A model generated the notes under the pieces. It did no database searches and had not been told where the DNA came from. It was given only the letters and a program-made list of their open reading frames with translations. This document shows, in pieces, positions 18,806 to 28,574 of a stretch of DNA of 64,000 nucleotides. Source of the DNA: Eubacterium plexicaudatum ASF492 (lineage in GTDB: Bacteria > Bacillota > Clostridia > Lachnospirales > Lachnospiraceae); contig NZ_AQFT02000001.1 of the NCBI RefSeq assembly GCF_000364225.2, positions 2,294,001 through 2,358,000 of the forward strand, written 5' to 3'. A program made the translations under genes and the position numbers. Within the stretch, counting starts at the first letter, position 1; every line of letters starts with the position of its first letter.

Positions 18806-19657
18806 ATTCATTCTGCAAAACTCATAATATATCCCATCTTCCCAGACAGTTTTGCAGACCGTATCCGCTGCTTTTTTAATTTCCTCACATGCATTGCCCA
18901 TTGCGACGCTGATTCCTGCTTTTTTCATCATCTCGTAATCGTTCATACTGTCGCCGAACGCAATCGTATCTTTTAAATCTGCTCCAAAATAACCGCATAT
19001 ACGCTCTATGCCTCTGCCTTTGTCAATGCCTTTTGGAATAATCTCTCCGTTAAAGCAGGAACCGCTGTCCGAATAAGCATGTACGGCATACGTAAACCGG
19101 TCACCCAGATATGCCTTTGTCTGTTCCACAGATTCCAGATCTCTGCTTGTAAAGCATATTTTATACGCACCCTGTTTCGGATACTTGTCATATGGCCGTA
19201 TCGCAATACCTGCCTCAATCTCTTTTTGCATGCGGATCAGTTCCGAATTGGAAGCATCTGGCTGCGCTGTCTTAAGCAGCGCTTCCATCTGTGGATCCGT
19301 ATAAATACCCTCCGGTGTTTCTATTCTGCAGTACATGCCATGCCGGTGAAATATATCCAGACATTCCTGTATCGTTTCTTCCGGCAACACACAGTCAAAC
19401 AGTACGTCTCCTCCAACTTCTATATGACTCCCGGCGCTTGCAATAATCCCATCAAATCCTACTTCTAAAATATCCTGTCCGATAATCGGCATATTTCTGC
19501 CCGTGCACAAAAACACCTTATGACCATTGGCCCGTGCACCGCCTACCGCTTTTCTGACAAAGGCAGACGGCGCTTTCATTTCGGAAACCAGGGTTCCGTC
19601 AATATCTAAAAAAATGAATTTTGATTCATACGTATTCCTCTTAGTTTTTATATACAA
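18797..19657 (-). CDS. Cof-type HAD phosphatase
   Basis: About 280 residues of a class IIB HAD sugar-phosphatase-like enzyme. Motif I is KFIFLDIDGTL, motif II region VFLCTGRN, motif III Lys in KGIDKGRGIERI, and motif IV IAFGDSMNDYEMM. The frame's first codon is a TTG inside the end of the PTS gene. A better-placed ATG after AGAGGA is out of frame by one base, so a single-base error near 19632 is likely. Adjacent PTS genes suggest dephosphorylation of a sugar phosphate, but substrate is unknown. Confidence 0.85.
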   Translation of the reverse strand: MYIKTKRNTYESKFIFLDIDGTLVSEMKAPSAFVRKAVGGARANGHKVFLCTGRNMPIIGQDILEVGFDGIIASAGSHIEVGGDVLFDCVLPEETIQECLDIFHRHGMYCRIETPEGIYTDPQMEALLKTAQPDASNSELIRMQKEIEAGIAIRPYDKYPKQGAYKICFTSRDLESVEQTKAYLGDRFTYAVHAYSDSGSCFNGEIIPKGIDKGRGIERICGYFGADLKDTIAFGDSMNDYEMMKKAGISVAMGNACEEIKKAADTVCKTVWEDGIYYEFCRMNLV

Positions 19658-21151
19658 CTGCCGTTACGGTATTCGTATCCACCTTCCCCGGTGCGGAAGC
19701 TTCCGGTCTGCGCTCCTGTTCCAAATCGGTAAAAATCATCGGAATAACCGTATCATATCCGGCCTTTTCAATCTCTTTCTTATCAAAAGAAACCAAAAGC
19801 TGTCCCTTCTTTACCGTATCCCCGTCGTGTACATGTGTTTCAAAAAATTTCCCCTGCAGGTTTACCGTATCCACACCGATATGTATGAGTATTTCCGTAC
19901 CACAGCTGCTGGCAAAACAAACGGCATGTTTCGTATCAAACACACTGAGTATCGTACCGTCTGCCGGTGCATACACATGTCCTGTCTCCGTAATAACCGC
20001 AATGCCGGCTCCGTAATGCCAAATAATACGGAAATAAAACTCGGGATACAAAGTTCTCTGATTTTTACATTCTTTCTGTGTCTTACCAGATACGCCAAAA
20101 CGGCGCCGCCCTGTGCAATAATTGCAACGGACATCAGCGGATTAATAAAGTTTCTGCCCGTATCTGCTAAAAGCTGTGCTTCTATCGCTCCAAATATATG
20201 ATGCAGACCGGTAATTACAACCAGCTGCTGCAGACCGGAAAATACTGCGTACCCAAATACCCCCAGATTTTGCGTCATCCATACAAGCGCATTGGTAATT
20301 CCTGTAGACAGTCCCCGTCCTGCCGGTCCGATGATCGTAAATAACAACAATGCTCCGACCAGAGTTGTAAGCAACGGTGACACGAGCAGTCGAACAACTT
20401 CCGGTACTTTTTTCTCAAAAAACAAATCCAGCTTTGCCGTTACGAAGTCCATCAGAAGCGCTACAATAATACCACCCTGAAAGCCGACAAGTTCTACGCC
20501 CAGGCCAAAAATACGCAGTGTCGTTACTTCCACCGTTCCCTGCGCTGCCGCATAGGCATCTGCCAGACTGTTGCTTAACATAATACACCCAATCACAATA
20601 CCAAGAATCGGTCTGCCTCCAAACCGTTTACAGGCGCTGTACGCAACTGCAAGCGGTAAAAATCCGAAAATTGCGCCGGACGATATGTTAATAAGCCGAT
20701 TGATTCCATAAAGTGTATCATTTTCTTTGATCATATCAAAATTTCCAAGTACGCCGGAAATACCTGTCAAAAGCGCTGCTGCAAGAATGCCCGGCATAAT
20801 ATCCACAAAGACATCCGATAATGCTTTAATCATTCTCTGCAGCGGATTCATTTTTTTATTTGCAACCGTCTTCAAATCACTCAGGCTCATGTTTTTCATA
20901 TTGTTGTGTTCCGCAAACACTTCGTACACATCATTGACAAGTCCTGCACCAAAAATTATCTGCACCTGGTCGCCTGCCACAAACACGCCTTTTGCAAGAT
21001 CTACGTCTTCAATCGCTTTTAAATCCGCCTGATCGTTGTCTTTTAAAACGATTCGAAGCCTTGTCGCACAATGAGCCACCCCCTGAATGTTCTCTTTTCC
21101 ACCTATATAACGTGATATGATAAAATGTATATGGATGCATGTGACTTTCAC
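19641..21151 (-). pseudogene. PTS EIIBCA transporter (sucrose/trehalose/beta-glucoside family), internally deleted
   Basis: Components read in order B-C-A. EIIB has the phospho-Cys in GVAHCATRLRIV, EIIC has multiple membrane helices and TGLHHIFGAIE, and EIIA has the phospho-His in EILIHIGVDTVNLQG. At about 20010-20020 the frame jumps from SVLFGITEPA in EIIC into GIAVITETGHVYAPADG in EIIA. The last part of EIIC and the linker are missing and the frame shifts. The junction shows short homology (GGCATT and ACGGAG repeats). The N-terminus also looks truncated: a GTG without a ribosome binding site leads quickly into SRYIGGKENIQG. Divergent AraC regulator. Confidence 0.75.
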
Positions 21152-21219
21152 ATTGATCTTTATGACCTGTTTCTGAAAACCTGATAACGGTATTTACATC
21201 TGTACAAAAGGAGGCTTTT

Positions 21220-22044
21220 ATGCTGGATTATCACTTTACCAACGATTTTTACCGAAATATTGATGCAATGATTTATACCTGCGGCTATGAAAACTGTGCG
21301 CCCGGTCACAGCTATGGCCCAATTTTGCGCAATGGTTATCTGATACACTATGTGCTCCATGGTGCGGGCATTTATAAAGCCAGAGGAAATATTTTTCGAT
21401 TAAAAGAGGGGGATGCATTTTTAATCTGTCCGGGAGAATTGATTTATTATGAGGCTGATCTGCATACCCCATGGACGTACACCTGGATTGGTATGCAGGG
21501 CATTAAAATCAAAGGCTATCTGGAACGCACCTCTCTGCCTGATCATCTGGTCGTTCCTTTTGGCCGGGATGCGAAACTGCGCCGCTGCCATGAAAAAATG
21601 GCAGAAGCAGACCGGCTTACAAAAAATCGCGACCTGGTCATGAACAGCATTTTATATGAATATCTGTATCTACTGGCAGATAAGTTTCCAAACACACAAT
21701 ACACACCGGTCAAAGACAATACCGGACACGTGGAAAAAGCGCTTTGTTATATCGAAGACCACTACTGTGACCCGATAGCCATTCAGGATATTGCGGATTA
21801 TTTGGGTCTGAACCGCTCCTATCTGCATCGGATTTTCAAATCCGTTACCGGATGTTCCATTCAAAACTATCTGCAGGATTACCGGATGCGGCAGGCCTGC
21901 ATTTTATTAAAAACAACTACGCTGTCCGTACGTGTCGTTGCGCATTCCGTCAGCTACATTGATCCGTTATATTTTTCACGCATCTTTCATAAAAAAATGG
22001 GTGTCAGTCCGAGTGAATACCGTATTAACCATTCACCCCAATAA
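21220..22044 (+). CDS. AraC family transcriptional regulator
   Basis: A 274-residue regulator with an N-terminal cupin sugar-sensing domain (LHGAGIYKARGNIFRLKEGD, ICPGELIYY) and a C-terminal pair of HTHs (DIADYLGLNRSYLHRIFK, then YFSRIFHKKMGVSPSEYR). AAAGGAGG lies 5-7 bases before the ATG. It is divergent from the PTS gene, so it probably activates that gene in response to its sugar. Intact. Confidence 0.92.
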   Translation: MLDYHFTNDFYRNIDAMIYTCGYENCAPGHSYGPILRNGYLIHYVLHGAGIYKARGNIFRLKEGDAFLICPGELIYYEADLHTPWTYTWIGMQGIKIKGYLERTSLPDHLVVPFGRDAKLRRCHEKMAEADRLTKNRDLVMNSILYEYLYLLADKFPNTQYTPVKDNTGHVEKALCYIEDHYCDPIAIQDIADYLGLNRSYLHRIFKSVTGCSIQNYLQDYRMRQACILLKTTTLSVRVVAHSVSYIDPLYFSRIFHKKMGVSPSEYRINHSPQ

Positions 22045-22159
22045 TTTCATCAACCGGAAGGGAAAGCACTATTCCATTTGCTTTCCTCTGCATTCCGCAT
22101 TCTTTATGAATGGCCCGCATAATCGCTTTTTATTCTCTTTTTTTGCCGCATCCCCTTTC

Positions 22160-23746
22160 CTATAAGTTAGCAAAAATTTCCGTCTGCTTGCGTAATTCCT
22201 CCACAATCTCCTTATTAATATCCATCCTGCTTGTAATATCCGCCATATTTCCTACAAGGCTGCGCGTACTTCCCGCAACGCCGCTGATATCGCCTGCCCC
22301 TTCATCTATCGCATTTGTAATGCTCTTTATCGAAGTTACAATCTCGGCCATGGAATTGCGCAGATGTATGGCTTTATTATGAAACTGCTCCATCTCCTGT
22401 TTCACGTAAGCGGCATCCTTTTTATATTGCTGTCCTGCCGAAACAAAGATCCGAAACTCTGCCAGTATCGTATCGTTCATATAATCTATGAGCTCCTGCG
22501 CATTTTTGGAAAGATTATACACCGCTTTTGTAACGACTTTATTCACTTCCTGAATTCTGGTTGCTGTCTTGGCACACGAATCCGCAAGATCACGGACTTC
22601 CCCTGCTACAATCGCAAATCCTTTGCCCGCTTCTCCGGCGCGGGAAGCTTCCACCGATGCGTTTAATGCGATCAGATTCGTAGATACCGAAATTGAAAGA
22701 ATTTCTTTGGTCAGTGTATTTACCTGGTCTACGCTCTTGCTATTAGCAATTGCCTCATTCAGTTCCACCAAAATATCGGACGCTTTTTCGCCGATTACTT
22801 CCGTATTGGTCTGCGCCGTCTGTTCCATCTTGCTTGCCCGGAGTTTCATCTCGGAAGCATATTCCGTTATCGTAGCGCATTCCTGCACCATATCATTGAC
22901 ATCTTCATTCACATCCGAAGTATTTGCACTGATCGTCGAAGCATTCTGCGCTACTTTCCGGATCGCCGCGGACAATGCTTCCATTAAAGAATGCAGATCT
23001 TTGGTACTTCTGCTGGACGTCCTTGTTTTGCCCAGCACTTCTCCTACGACAGTGTTAATCCGCTCCGAACTGCCCTGCAGTGTCTGCATCATCTGTTTAA
23101 TTGGCTTTACGACATATTTTAAAATGATACTGATCGCCGCGGCAACGAGCAGCAATCCCGCAACAACCGTAATACTGCTGATCACAATCGAAGAAATATA
23201 TACGTCCGTGAGTTTCTGTCTGGCCAGTTCCGTCTGTTTTTCAATCTGGCTGACCATTGTTTCGATCTGTTTTTCCGCTTCCGCTCCATATACGGCCACC
23301 TCATCGTTGGCATACGCATAAGCCTCGGTTGTCTTACCGGATGCACTGGCACATACAAGTCTCACGATCGAATGTTTAAACTCGCCATAACTTTCCATTA
23401 ATTTCTTATATACAGGCGCTTCTTCTTCCGAAACATATTTTTCATACGATTCCAGGTCACGGTCCAGCGCCTGTTCTTCCACCTTCATCTGTGATACAAC
23501 GGTAATCATTGTATTGTAATCGGATGCTACAATGTGCGACAGCGCCATTTTATGTATATTCAGCAAAGAACAGCGGATTTCCGCCAGCTTTGCCGCTCCT
23601 GCCATCTGGTCATCTACAATCTGCGTTGCATTCGCATTTACATGGTGAATATTATATACGGATAAAACATTTGAAATAAACGCCACAATTCCAAGCAATA
23701 AAATAGGCAAAATCAATCGTTTTTGAATAGAATGCCTGCTGTTCAT
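22160..23746 (-). CDS. methyl-accepting chemotaxis protein
   Basis: About 528 residues. The start at 23746 is chosen because AGGAGGGTATGGAAA precedes it. TM1 is near residues 10-32, followed by a four-helix-bundle-type periplasmic domain (residues about 33-185), TM2 near 190-212, and a cytoplasmic signalling domain with the hairpin [19 protein letters not shown]. It lies about 30 bp downstream of a solute-binding lipoprotein and no transporter permease is nearby. This suggests the lipoprotein presents ligand to this receptor. Which kinase it drives is not visible here. Confidence 0.9.
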   Translation of the reverse strand: MNSRHSIQKRLILPILLLGIVAFISNVLSVYNIHHVNANATQIVDDQMAGAAKLAEIRCSLLNIHKMALSHIVASDYNTMITVVSQMKVEEQALDRDLESYEKYVSEEEAPVYKKLMESYGEFKHSIVRLVCASASGKTTEAYAYANDEVAVYGAEAEKQIETMVSQIEKQTELARQKLTDVYISSIVISSITVVAGLLLVAAAISIILKYVVKPIKQMMQTLQGSSERINTVVGEVLGKTRTSSRSTKDLHSLMEALSAAIRKVAQNASTISANTSDVNEDVNDMVQECATITEYASEMKLRASKMEQTAQTNTEVIGEKASDILVELNEAIANSKSVDQVNTLTKEILSISVSTNLIALNASVEASRAGEAGKGFAIVAGEVRDLADSCAKTATRIQEVNKVVTKAVYNLSKNAQELIDYMNDTILAEFRIFVSAGQQYKKDAAYVKQEMEQFHNKAIHLRNSMAEIVTSIKSITNAIDEGAGDISGVAGSTRSLVGNMADITSRMDINKEIVEELRKQTEIFANL

Positions 23747-23775
23747 TTTCCATACCCTCCTAACGCACATCTCTT

Positions 23776-25079
23776 TTATCTACTTGTAACTTTTTCTACC
23801 ATCCGGTCCAGCTGCTTTTGCAGATCTTCCCCCGATTCATTGCCAAGCGCCATATTCCCGGCAAACGTTTCCACCGGTTCCCAAAACTTGCCGCCGACTC
23901 GCTGCAGATGAGAATATTCCGATTGTGCAAGCAAAGCCGATATAACAGGCGACTGCTGCACCTGTTCGGATACGGCCGCCTGTTTATTGGACGGTCCCTG
24001 CCCGCGCAGTTCAAACCGCAGCTTTTGATTTTGTTCGCTGACAATCCATTCCGCCATTTTTTGCGCCCATTCCGGATATTTGGAATAGGCATTTACACCG
24101 ATCAGTTTACAGCCGGAAAACGAAGCCATCTGCACCTTCTGCCCCGCACATGAATAGACAGGCAGCTTTGCCGCTCCCATATTATCTCCCCACGCCTGTT
24201 GTATGGCAACCGCATTCCAGCTTCCGCTGATTCCGGCAATCACCGTTGCGTCCATCACTCCCTGCATAAATTCTGCGTCCGTCCGGTTCGAAAATCCCGG
24301 ATTTGCAGCAATATCCAGCATCGACCGTGCCACATCCACACCCGTAATCTCCCCTTCTTTTAAGTTCCAGTTACAGAAATTGGTAATGCCATCATCATTC
24401 AGTCCCGCTTCCATGCCGGTATTGCCAAAAAAAGCATATACATACCAGGCCGAACTCCAGTCCATCGACACATACTTTCCATTATCCGCAGCAATATCCA
24501 GCATCCGGTCAAAGGATAAAACATCTTCGTCCGAGAAAAATTCCTTATTGTAAAATAAAAAATATCCGTTATCCGCCGTCAGTGGATACGCATACATCGT
24601 ATCTGCTACCGACGCCGCCTCAATCGCCTTTGGCAGATGTTCCTCACGAATCCGCTCCGCATCCGGAACCGGCTCAATCGCTCCCGCGGCTGCCAGCGCC
24701 TGCAGCTGGTCATCCGGAAAGGTAAACACATCCGCACCATCTTCCAGTCCGCCAAACAAAACATCCTTGCATCCGGACTCTCCCTGCGCCTGATAGACAA
24801 TCTGAAAATCAGCTTCGTCCTGATACTCCTGCTCAAACTGTTCCAGTACCTGCTTCATCAGCTCCGTATCTTCCTCGGCACCCCAGACTGTCAGACTGAC
24901 CTGTTCCCGTTTCGCTTTTTCTTCTTTTTCCTGTTCTTTTGTTGTGCCGGGTTCCTCCTTGTAATCTTTTCCACACCCCGAAAGCAAAACAGCGCCTGTC
25001 GCTAAAACAGCAAAAACAAGGCATCCGTCCTTAACTCTGCGTACTTTTTGTTTTTATCCGTTTTTTTTACTCTCTGCAT
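23776..25079 (-). CDS. sugar-type extracellular solute-binding lipoprotein (frameshift in signal peptide)
   Basis: About 433 residues. The ATG at 25079 is preceded by GGAGG and begins a basic signal peptide. One base is missing from the short T-run at 25051-25055, so the frame shifts before the hydrophobic core. Restoring it joins the start to [18 protein letters not shown], a clear lipobox. The mature part is a family 1 solute-binding protein ([32 protein letters not shown]). It is paired with the MCP downstream on the same strand and has no ABC permease neighbours. Confidence 0.82.
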
Positions 25080-25138
25080 TTTTATTTTCCTCCCGTACCG
25101 CACAATTCCCTTATTGTATAACAGTATAACATAGATGC

Positions 25139-25380
25139 TTTTTCACATCCATACTTTCCGATTATTTTCTCCGGTTACAGTTATAAATTTTTTATTTTTT
25201 TCATAATAAAGTAGGAAATTCACCCAAAATATGATAGAATAAAAAGTGCCATTATAAACCAGTGTTATCAGGTCCTATAAAAACATGTTTTTTATAAGAC
25301 TGCAGAAAAACAGGAGGAATTTATGTCAGATTTTAATTTTAATAGTGATGAAGAATGTTTAAACGTATCCGTACGCTCCG
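25139..25380. repeat. 242-bp direct repeat, left copy (IS target duplication)
   Basis: Identical by eye to 27439-27680. It contains the promoter region, ribosome binding site (GGAGGAAT) and first 58 bases of the nitroreductase gene, whose start codon here is at 25323. The coding copy on this side breaks at 25381 where the IS begins. The flanking sequences of the two copies diverge immediately, so the repeat is bounded exactly by the element. Confidence 0.95.
25323..25380 (+). pseudogene. 5' stub of the nitroreductase gene
   Basis: The first 19 codons of the nitroreductase gene (MSDFNFNSDEECLNVSVRS) with its ribosome binding site, cut off by the insertion element. The stub keeps its own promoter region, so transcripts from it would enter the IS in the same direction as the transposase. 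Confidence 0.85.
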
Positions 25381-25488
25381 TTGTTTTGCAACCCCTAATA
25401 GATACTTTCATTCATAAAACCTTAATCCACCCGCAATAGCTGGATTTTTTTACGTCAAGTCTTATGTATTTTTTGTTGTATTATATTG

Positions 25489-25504
25489 TGTTTCACGTGA
25501 AACA
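25489..25504. promoter_or_regulatory. parS-like palindrome inside the transposase promoter
   Basis: The 16-base perfect palindrome TGTTTCACGTGAAACA fits the ParB/Spo0J binding consensus TGTTNCACGTGAAACA at every position. It overlaps the presumed transposase promoter: -35 TTGTGT at 25486-25491, 17-base spacer, -10 TATAAT at 25509-25514. If ParB binds here it would block transposase transcription. The match is seen directly; binding is inference. Confidence 0.7.
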
Positions 25505-25534
25505 ATGGTATAATATTCTTCAGGAGGTGATTTT

Positions 25535-27307
25535 TTGTACCTTAAGAAAAGCTTTAACAAAAAGAGAAACAAGACTCAGCTTTCTTTTGTCCAGGGGTAT
25601 CGCATCAATGGGAAAGTGAAGCATAAAGTTATACAAAACCTTGGATATTTGGAAGACTACCTGGACAAATATGAAGATCCGATAGCTTATTTTCAACAGG
25701 TCGCAAAAGAATGGAATGCAAGTCAGGCTGCACCGGAAACCATTGAAGTAAGGCTTTCGGAAAAACTCCCGGATCAATGCAGCAACCGGAAAAATCTTGG
25801 ATATGCCATTATTAAGATCGTTTATGCTAAACTCAGGATCCGTGAATTTTTTCAGAATAAGCAGCGCCAGCTTCCTGCAGAGTATAACCTGAACAGCATT
25901 TTTTCCCTGTTGATATTCAATCGGTTCCTGTTCCCATCTTCAAAAAAGAACGCTTATGAAACGAAAGGCCGTTTTTTTGACAGCTTCAGTTTCTCACTGG
26001 ATGATGTCTACAGGGCGCTCGGCTATTTCAGCAGATATTCGCATGAACTCCAGAAGCATTTGCATGCCGAAGTTTCCAGCCTTATCGGCAGGAATTCCGA
26101 AAAAGCTTATTATGATGTCACCAACTATTATTTTGAAATACCATATGAAGACGAGGACGCTGGCTCGGACACGGAAAGAAAATTGAAGCGTAAAAAAGGA
26201 CCGTCGAAAGAACACCGCAAAGACCCGATCATTCAAATGGGGCTTCTCATGGATCCTAACGGCATCCCAATGGCATTCCATACTTTCTCCGGCAACGAGA
26301 GCGAGAAGACAACTATGCTCCCGGCGATACAGAGGGTCAAAAAGGATTATGAAATCGGCAGGATCATAGTTGTCGCTGACAGGGGGCTGAACACCAGTGA
26401 CAACACATCTGTCCTTTCCGGAACCAATGCATCCGATGAGAAAAATAATGACGGTTATGTATACGGCCAGAGTATCCGTGGGGCCGATGCGGAATTCAAA
26501 AAATGGGCGCTGGAACCGGACGGGTATGTTACAGCAATGGAAAAAAACAAAGATGGGGAAGCTATTCCATTCAAACACAAGTCCAGGCTGTACGCAAAAG
26601 AGATAACCAAAAAAGATTCGAATGGGGCGCGCAGGCTCAAGATGAGAATTTATCAGAAACAGATGGTATATTATTCTGAGAAATACGCAAAGAAACAAAG
26701 ACATGAAAGGGAAAAAGCCGTTGCAAAGGCAAGGGACCTGATCAAAAATCCTGCAGGCTACACGAAAGCGACCAGCTATGGATGCACTGTGTACATTAAC
26801 AATGTTTCCTTTTCTAAGGATACCGGAGAAATTGTCAATGGAAAAGAACTTACCATCAATGAACAAAAAATTGCCGAAGAAGCGCAGTATGATGGCTATT
26901 ACGCCATTGTCACAAGTGAAAAAGAGCTTTCTGACAATGAAATCCGTGACATATATAAAGGGTTATGGGAAATAGAAGAATCATTCAAGATTATAAAGAG
27001 CGAATTCAAAACCAGACCTGTATTTGTTTCTAACGAAGATCATATACAGGCGCATTTTTTAATTTGTTTTGTGACACTGGTTGTAATGCGCGTTTTAGAG
27101 CAGCTCATAGGAAAATGCCATTCTGTCAGGCAAATCCGGAATTCCCTGGCAAGCTATTGCTGTTCGTATTTAGACCGGAATTATTATGTGTTCGATTATC
27201 GGGACGATGTAATTTTGACTATGGAGAAGACATTTGGATTAGACCTAAGCAAAAAGTACATGCAGCTTTCGGAAATCAAAAAAATATCTATGTATAAGGA
27301 TGTATAA
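25535..27307 (+). CDS. IS1634-family transposase
   Basis: A 590-residue DDE transposase of the IS1634/IS4-related group. Start is TTG at 25535, placed 5-6 bases after a strong AGGAGGTGA. Readable catalytic-region segments are AYYDVTNYYFE (first Asp), RIIVVADRGLNTSDN (second Asp) and the YREK-like YKGLWEIEESFKIIKSEF (Glu). The frame is intact and looks functional. No passenger genes are present. Confidence 0.92.
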   Translation: MYLKKSFNKKRNKTQLSFVQGYRINGKVKHKVIQNLGYLEDYLDKYEDPIAYFQQVAKEWNASQAAPETIEVRLSEKLPDQCSNRKNLGYAIIKIVYAKLRIREFFQNKQRQLPAEYNLNSIFSLLIFNRFLFPSSKKNAYETKGRFFDSFSFSLDDVYRALGYFSRYSHELQKHLHAEVSSLIGRNSEKAYYDVTNYYFEIPYEDEDAGSDTERKLKRKKGPSKEHRKDPIIQMGLLMDPNGIPMAFHTFSGNESEKTTMLPAIQRVKKDYEIGRIIVVADRGLNTSDNTSVLSGTNASDEKNNDGYVYGQSIRGADAEFKKWALEPDGYVTAMEKNKDGEAIPFKHKSRLYAKEITKKDSNGARRLKMRIYQKQMVYYSEKYAKKQRHEREKAVAKARDLIKNPAGYTKATSYGCTVYINNVSFSKDTGEIVNGKELTINEQKIAEEAQYDGYYAIVTSEKELSDNEIRDIYKGLWEIEESFKIIKSEFKTRPVFVSNEDHIQAHFLICFVTLVVMRVLEQLIGKCHSVRQIRNSLASYCCSYLDRNYYVFDYRDDVILTMEKTFGLDLSKKYMQLSEIKKISMYKDV

Positions 27308-27438
27308 AAATATAAAATTTTTATAAACTCAAAAAAGCGAAAAAATACAACAACTCTATGCATTTAAAAAAAGCTCCAAACTCCAGTATTTACAAGGAGT
27401 CCAGAGCTTTTTTTACTCAATCACCTGCAAAACTCAGG

Positions 27439-27680
27439 TTTTTCACATCCATACTTTCCGATTATTTTCTCCGGTTACAGTTATAAATTTTTTATTTTTT
27501 TCATAATAAAGTAGGAAATTCACCCAAAATATGATAGAATAAAAAGTGCCATTATAAACCAGTGTTATCAGGTCCTATAAAAACATGTTTTTTATAAGAC
27601 TGCAGAAAAACAGGAGGAATTTATGTCAGATTTTAATTTTAATAGTGATGAAGAATGTTTAAACGTATCCGTACGCTCCG
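27439..27680. repeat. 242-bp direct repeat, right copy (IS target duplication)
   Basis: Second copy of the target sequence. Here it leads into the complete nitroreductase gene, so the duplication restored promoter, ribosome binding site and reading frame downstream of the IS. A near-perfect palindrome centred on ACATGT (about 27576-27596) lies between the likely promoter and the ribosome binding site and may be an operator. Confidence 0.95.
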
Positions 27681-28501
27681 ATGGAGTTGACGACAGCGGC
27701 AACTACAAATTTGTATGCAAACTGGAGCATTTCGGCCATCAATCATACGGTCAGTCATTTGGTATTTATTTTTCTCAGGATATTACCATTGTGGAAGTTC
27801 CCGGAGACATTGAAGCGACAGCCGAAGGCAATCACCTGCACATCCACCGCAACAACCAGATGAATGACAACGGACTGGTTGAAATCTGGATCAAACTGTC
27901 CGCACAGGAATCACCGGAGGTTACCGGCATTACCGATATTGCCTGCCAGCCGGAAGAAAACGGAGAAGAAGTACTTGCAATCGGAGCCGTACAGCAGGCC
28001 ATCTATGCCAGAAGAAGCACCCGCAGCTATAAGCCGGACATGCTTCCAAAAGAAATCCTTGACCGGATTTTAACGGCAGGAACTTATGCCGCAACCGGCA
28101 TGAATCACCAGTCTCCGATCATTCTGGCAGTGACAAATAAAGAAATGCGCGACAGACTTTCTGCCATGAATGCAAAAATACTTGGAAAAGACGACGATCC
28201 GTTTTATGGGGCACCTGTCGTACTCGTCGTACTGGCAGATAAAAATATGCCGACTTATGTCTACGATGGCAGCCTTGTTATGGGAAACATGATGCTCGCT
28301 GCCGAAGAACTTGGCATTGCAAGCTGCTGGGTACATCGCGCAAAAGAAGAATTTGAATCAAACGAAGGCAAGGAAATTTTAGCATCCCTCGGCATCGACG
28401 GCAATTACGAAGGCATCGGCCATCTGGTTCTCGGATACGCAGAAGGCGAACCAAACTGTGCTGCACCACGCAAAAATGATTACATATATTATGTAGAATA
28501 A
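27623..28501 (+). CDS. nitroreductase family protein with N-terminal extension
   Basis: A 292-residue protein. Residues about 120-292 form an FMN-dependent nitroreductase domain (AIYARRSTRSYKPDML, GTYAATGMNHQSP, GIASCWVHRAKEEF). The first ~115 residues are an unrecognised, acidic, beta-rich-looking domain. Such enzymes reduce nitro, quinone or flavin-like substrates with NAD(P)H. Start ATG follows AGGAGGAAT. The gene is intact only because the IS insertion duplicated its 5' end. Confidence 0.85.
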   Translation: MSDFNFNSDEECLNVSVRSDGVDDSGNYKFVCKLEHFGHQSYGQSFGIYFSQDITIVEVPGDIEATAEGNHLHIHRNNQMNDNGLVEIWIKLSAQESPEVTGITDIACQPEENGEEVLAIGAVQQAIYARRSTRSYKPDMLPKEILDRILTAGTYAATGMNHQSPIILAVTNKEMRDRLSAMNAKILGKDDDPFYGAPVVLVVLADKNMPTYVYDGSLVMGNMMLAAEELGIASCWVHRAKEEFESNEGKEILASLGIDGNYEGIGHLVLGYAEGEPNCAAPRKNDYIYYVE

Positions 28502-28523
28502 ATTTTATTCCTCACTTAAAAAT

Positions 28524-28568
28524 AATCTCCTCATCTTTCACTTTCTATAAGTAAAAGATGAGGAGATT
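28524..28568. terminator. bidirectional terminator hairpin
   Basis: AATCTCCTCATCTTT and its complement AAAGATGAGGAGATT form a 15-bp stem with a ~15-base loop between the convergent nitroreductase and LacI genes. The T-tract is weak on the plus strand (TGTTTAC). Confidence 0.65.
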
Positions 28569-28574
28569 GTTTAC

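Larger units (their letters stand above)
25381..27438 (+). mobile_element. IS1634-like insertion sequence
   Basis: A 2058-bp unit between the 242-bp repeats, encoding one transposase. Terminal inverted repeats are imperfect; the shared core is GTTTTGCA, 3 bases from the left end and 6 from the right end (as TGCAAAAC). IS1634 of Mycoplasma mycoides and IS1549 of Mycobacterium smegmatis, members of this group, are known for unusually long and variable target duplications, which matches what is seen. A hairpin with T-run near 27365-27415 (CTCTGG/TCCAGAG region) probably terminates the transposase transcript. Confidence 0.88.

Noticed and set aside
18797-19657. Start of the HAD gene at the TTG inside the PTS gene
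   Set aside because: It keeps the frame open but has no ribosome binding site; a one-base error next to the ATG after AGAGGA is more likely, so the exact 5' end is left uncertain.
22569-23321. 250-codon plus-strand frame
   Set aside because: Antisense to the MCP signalling domain; Ser/Thr/Ala-rich shadow.
25994-26866. 290-codon minus-strand frame
   Set aside because: Antisense within the transposase; no independent start signal.
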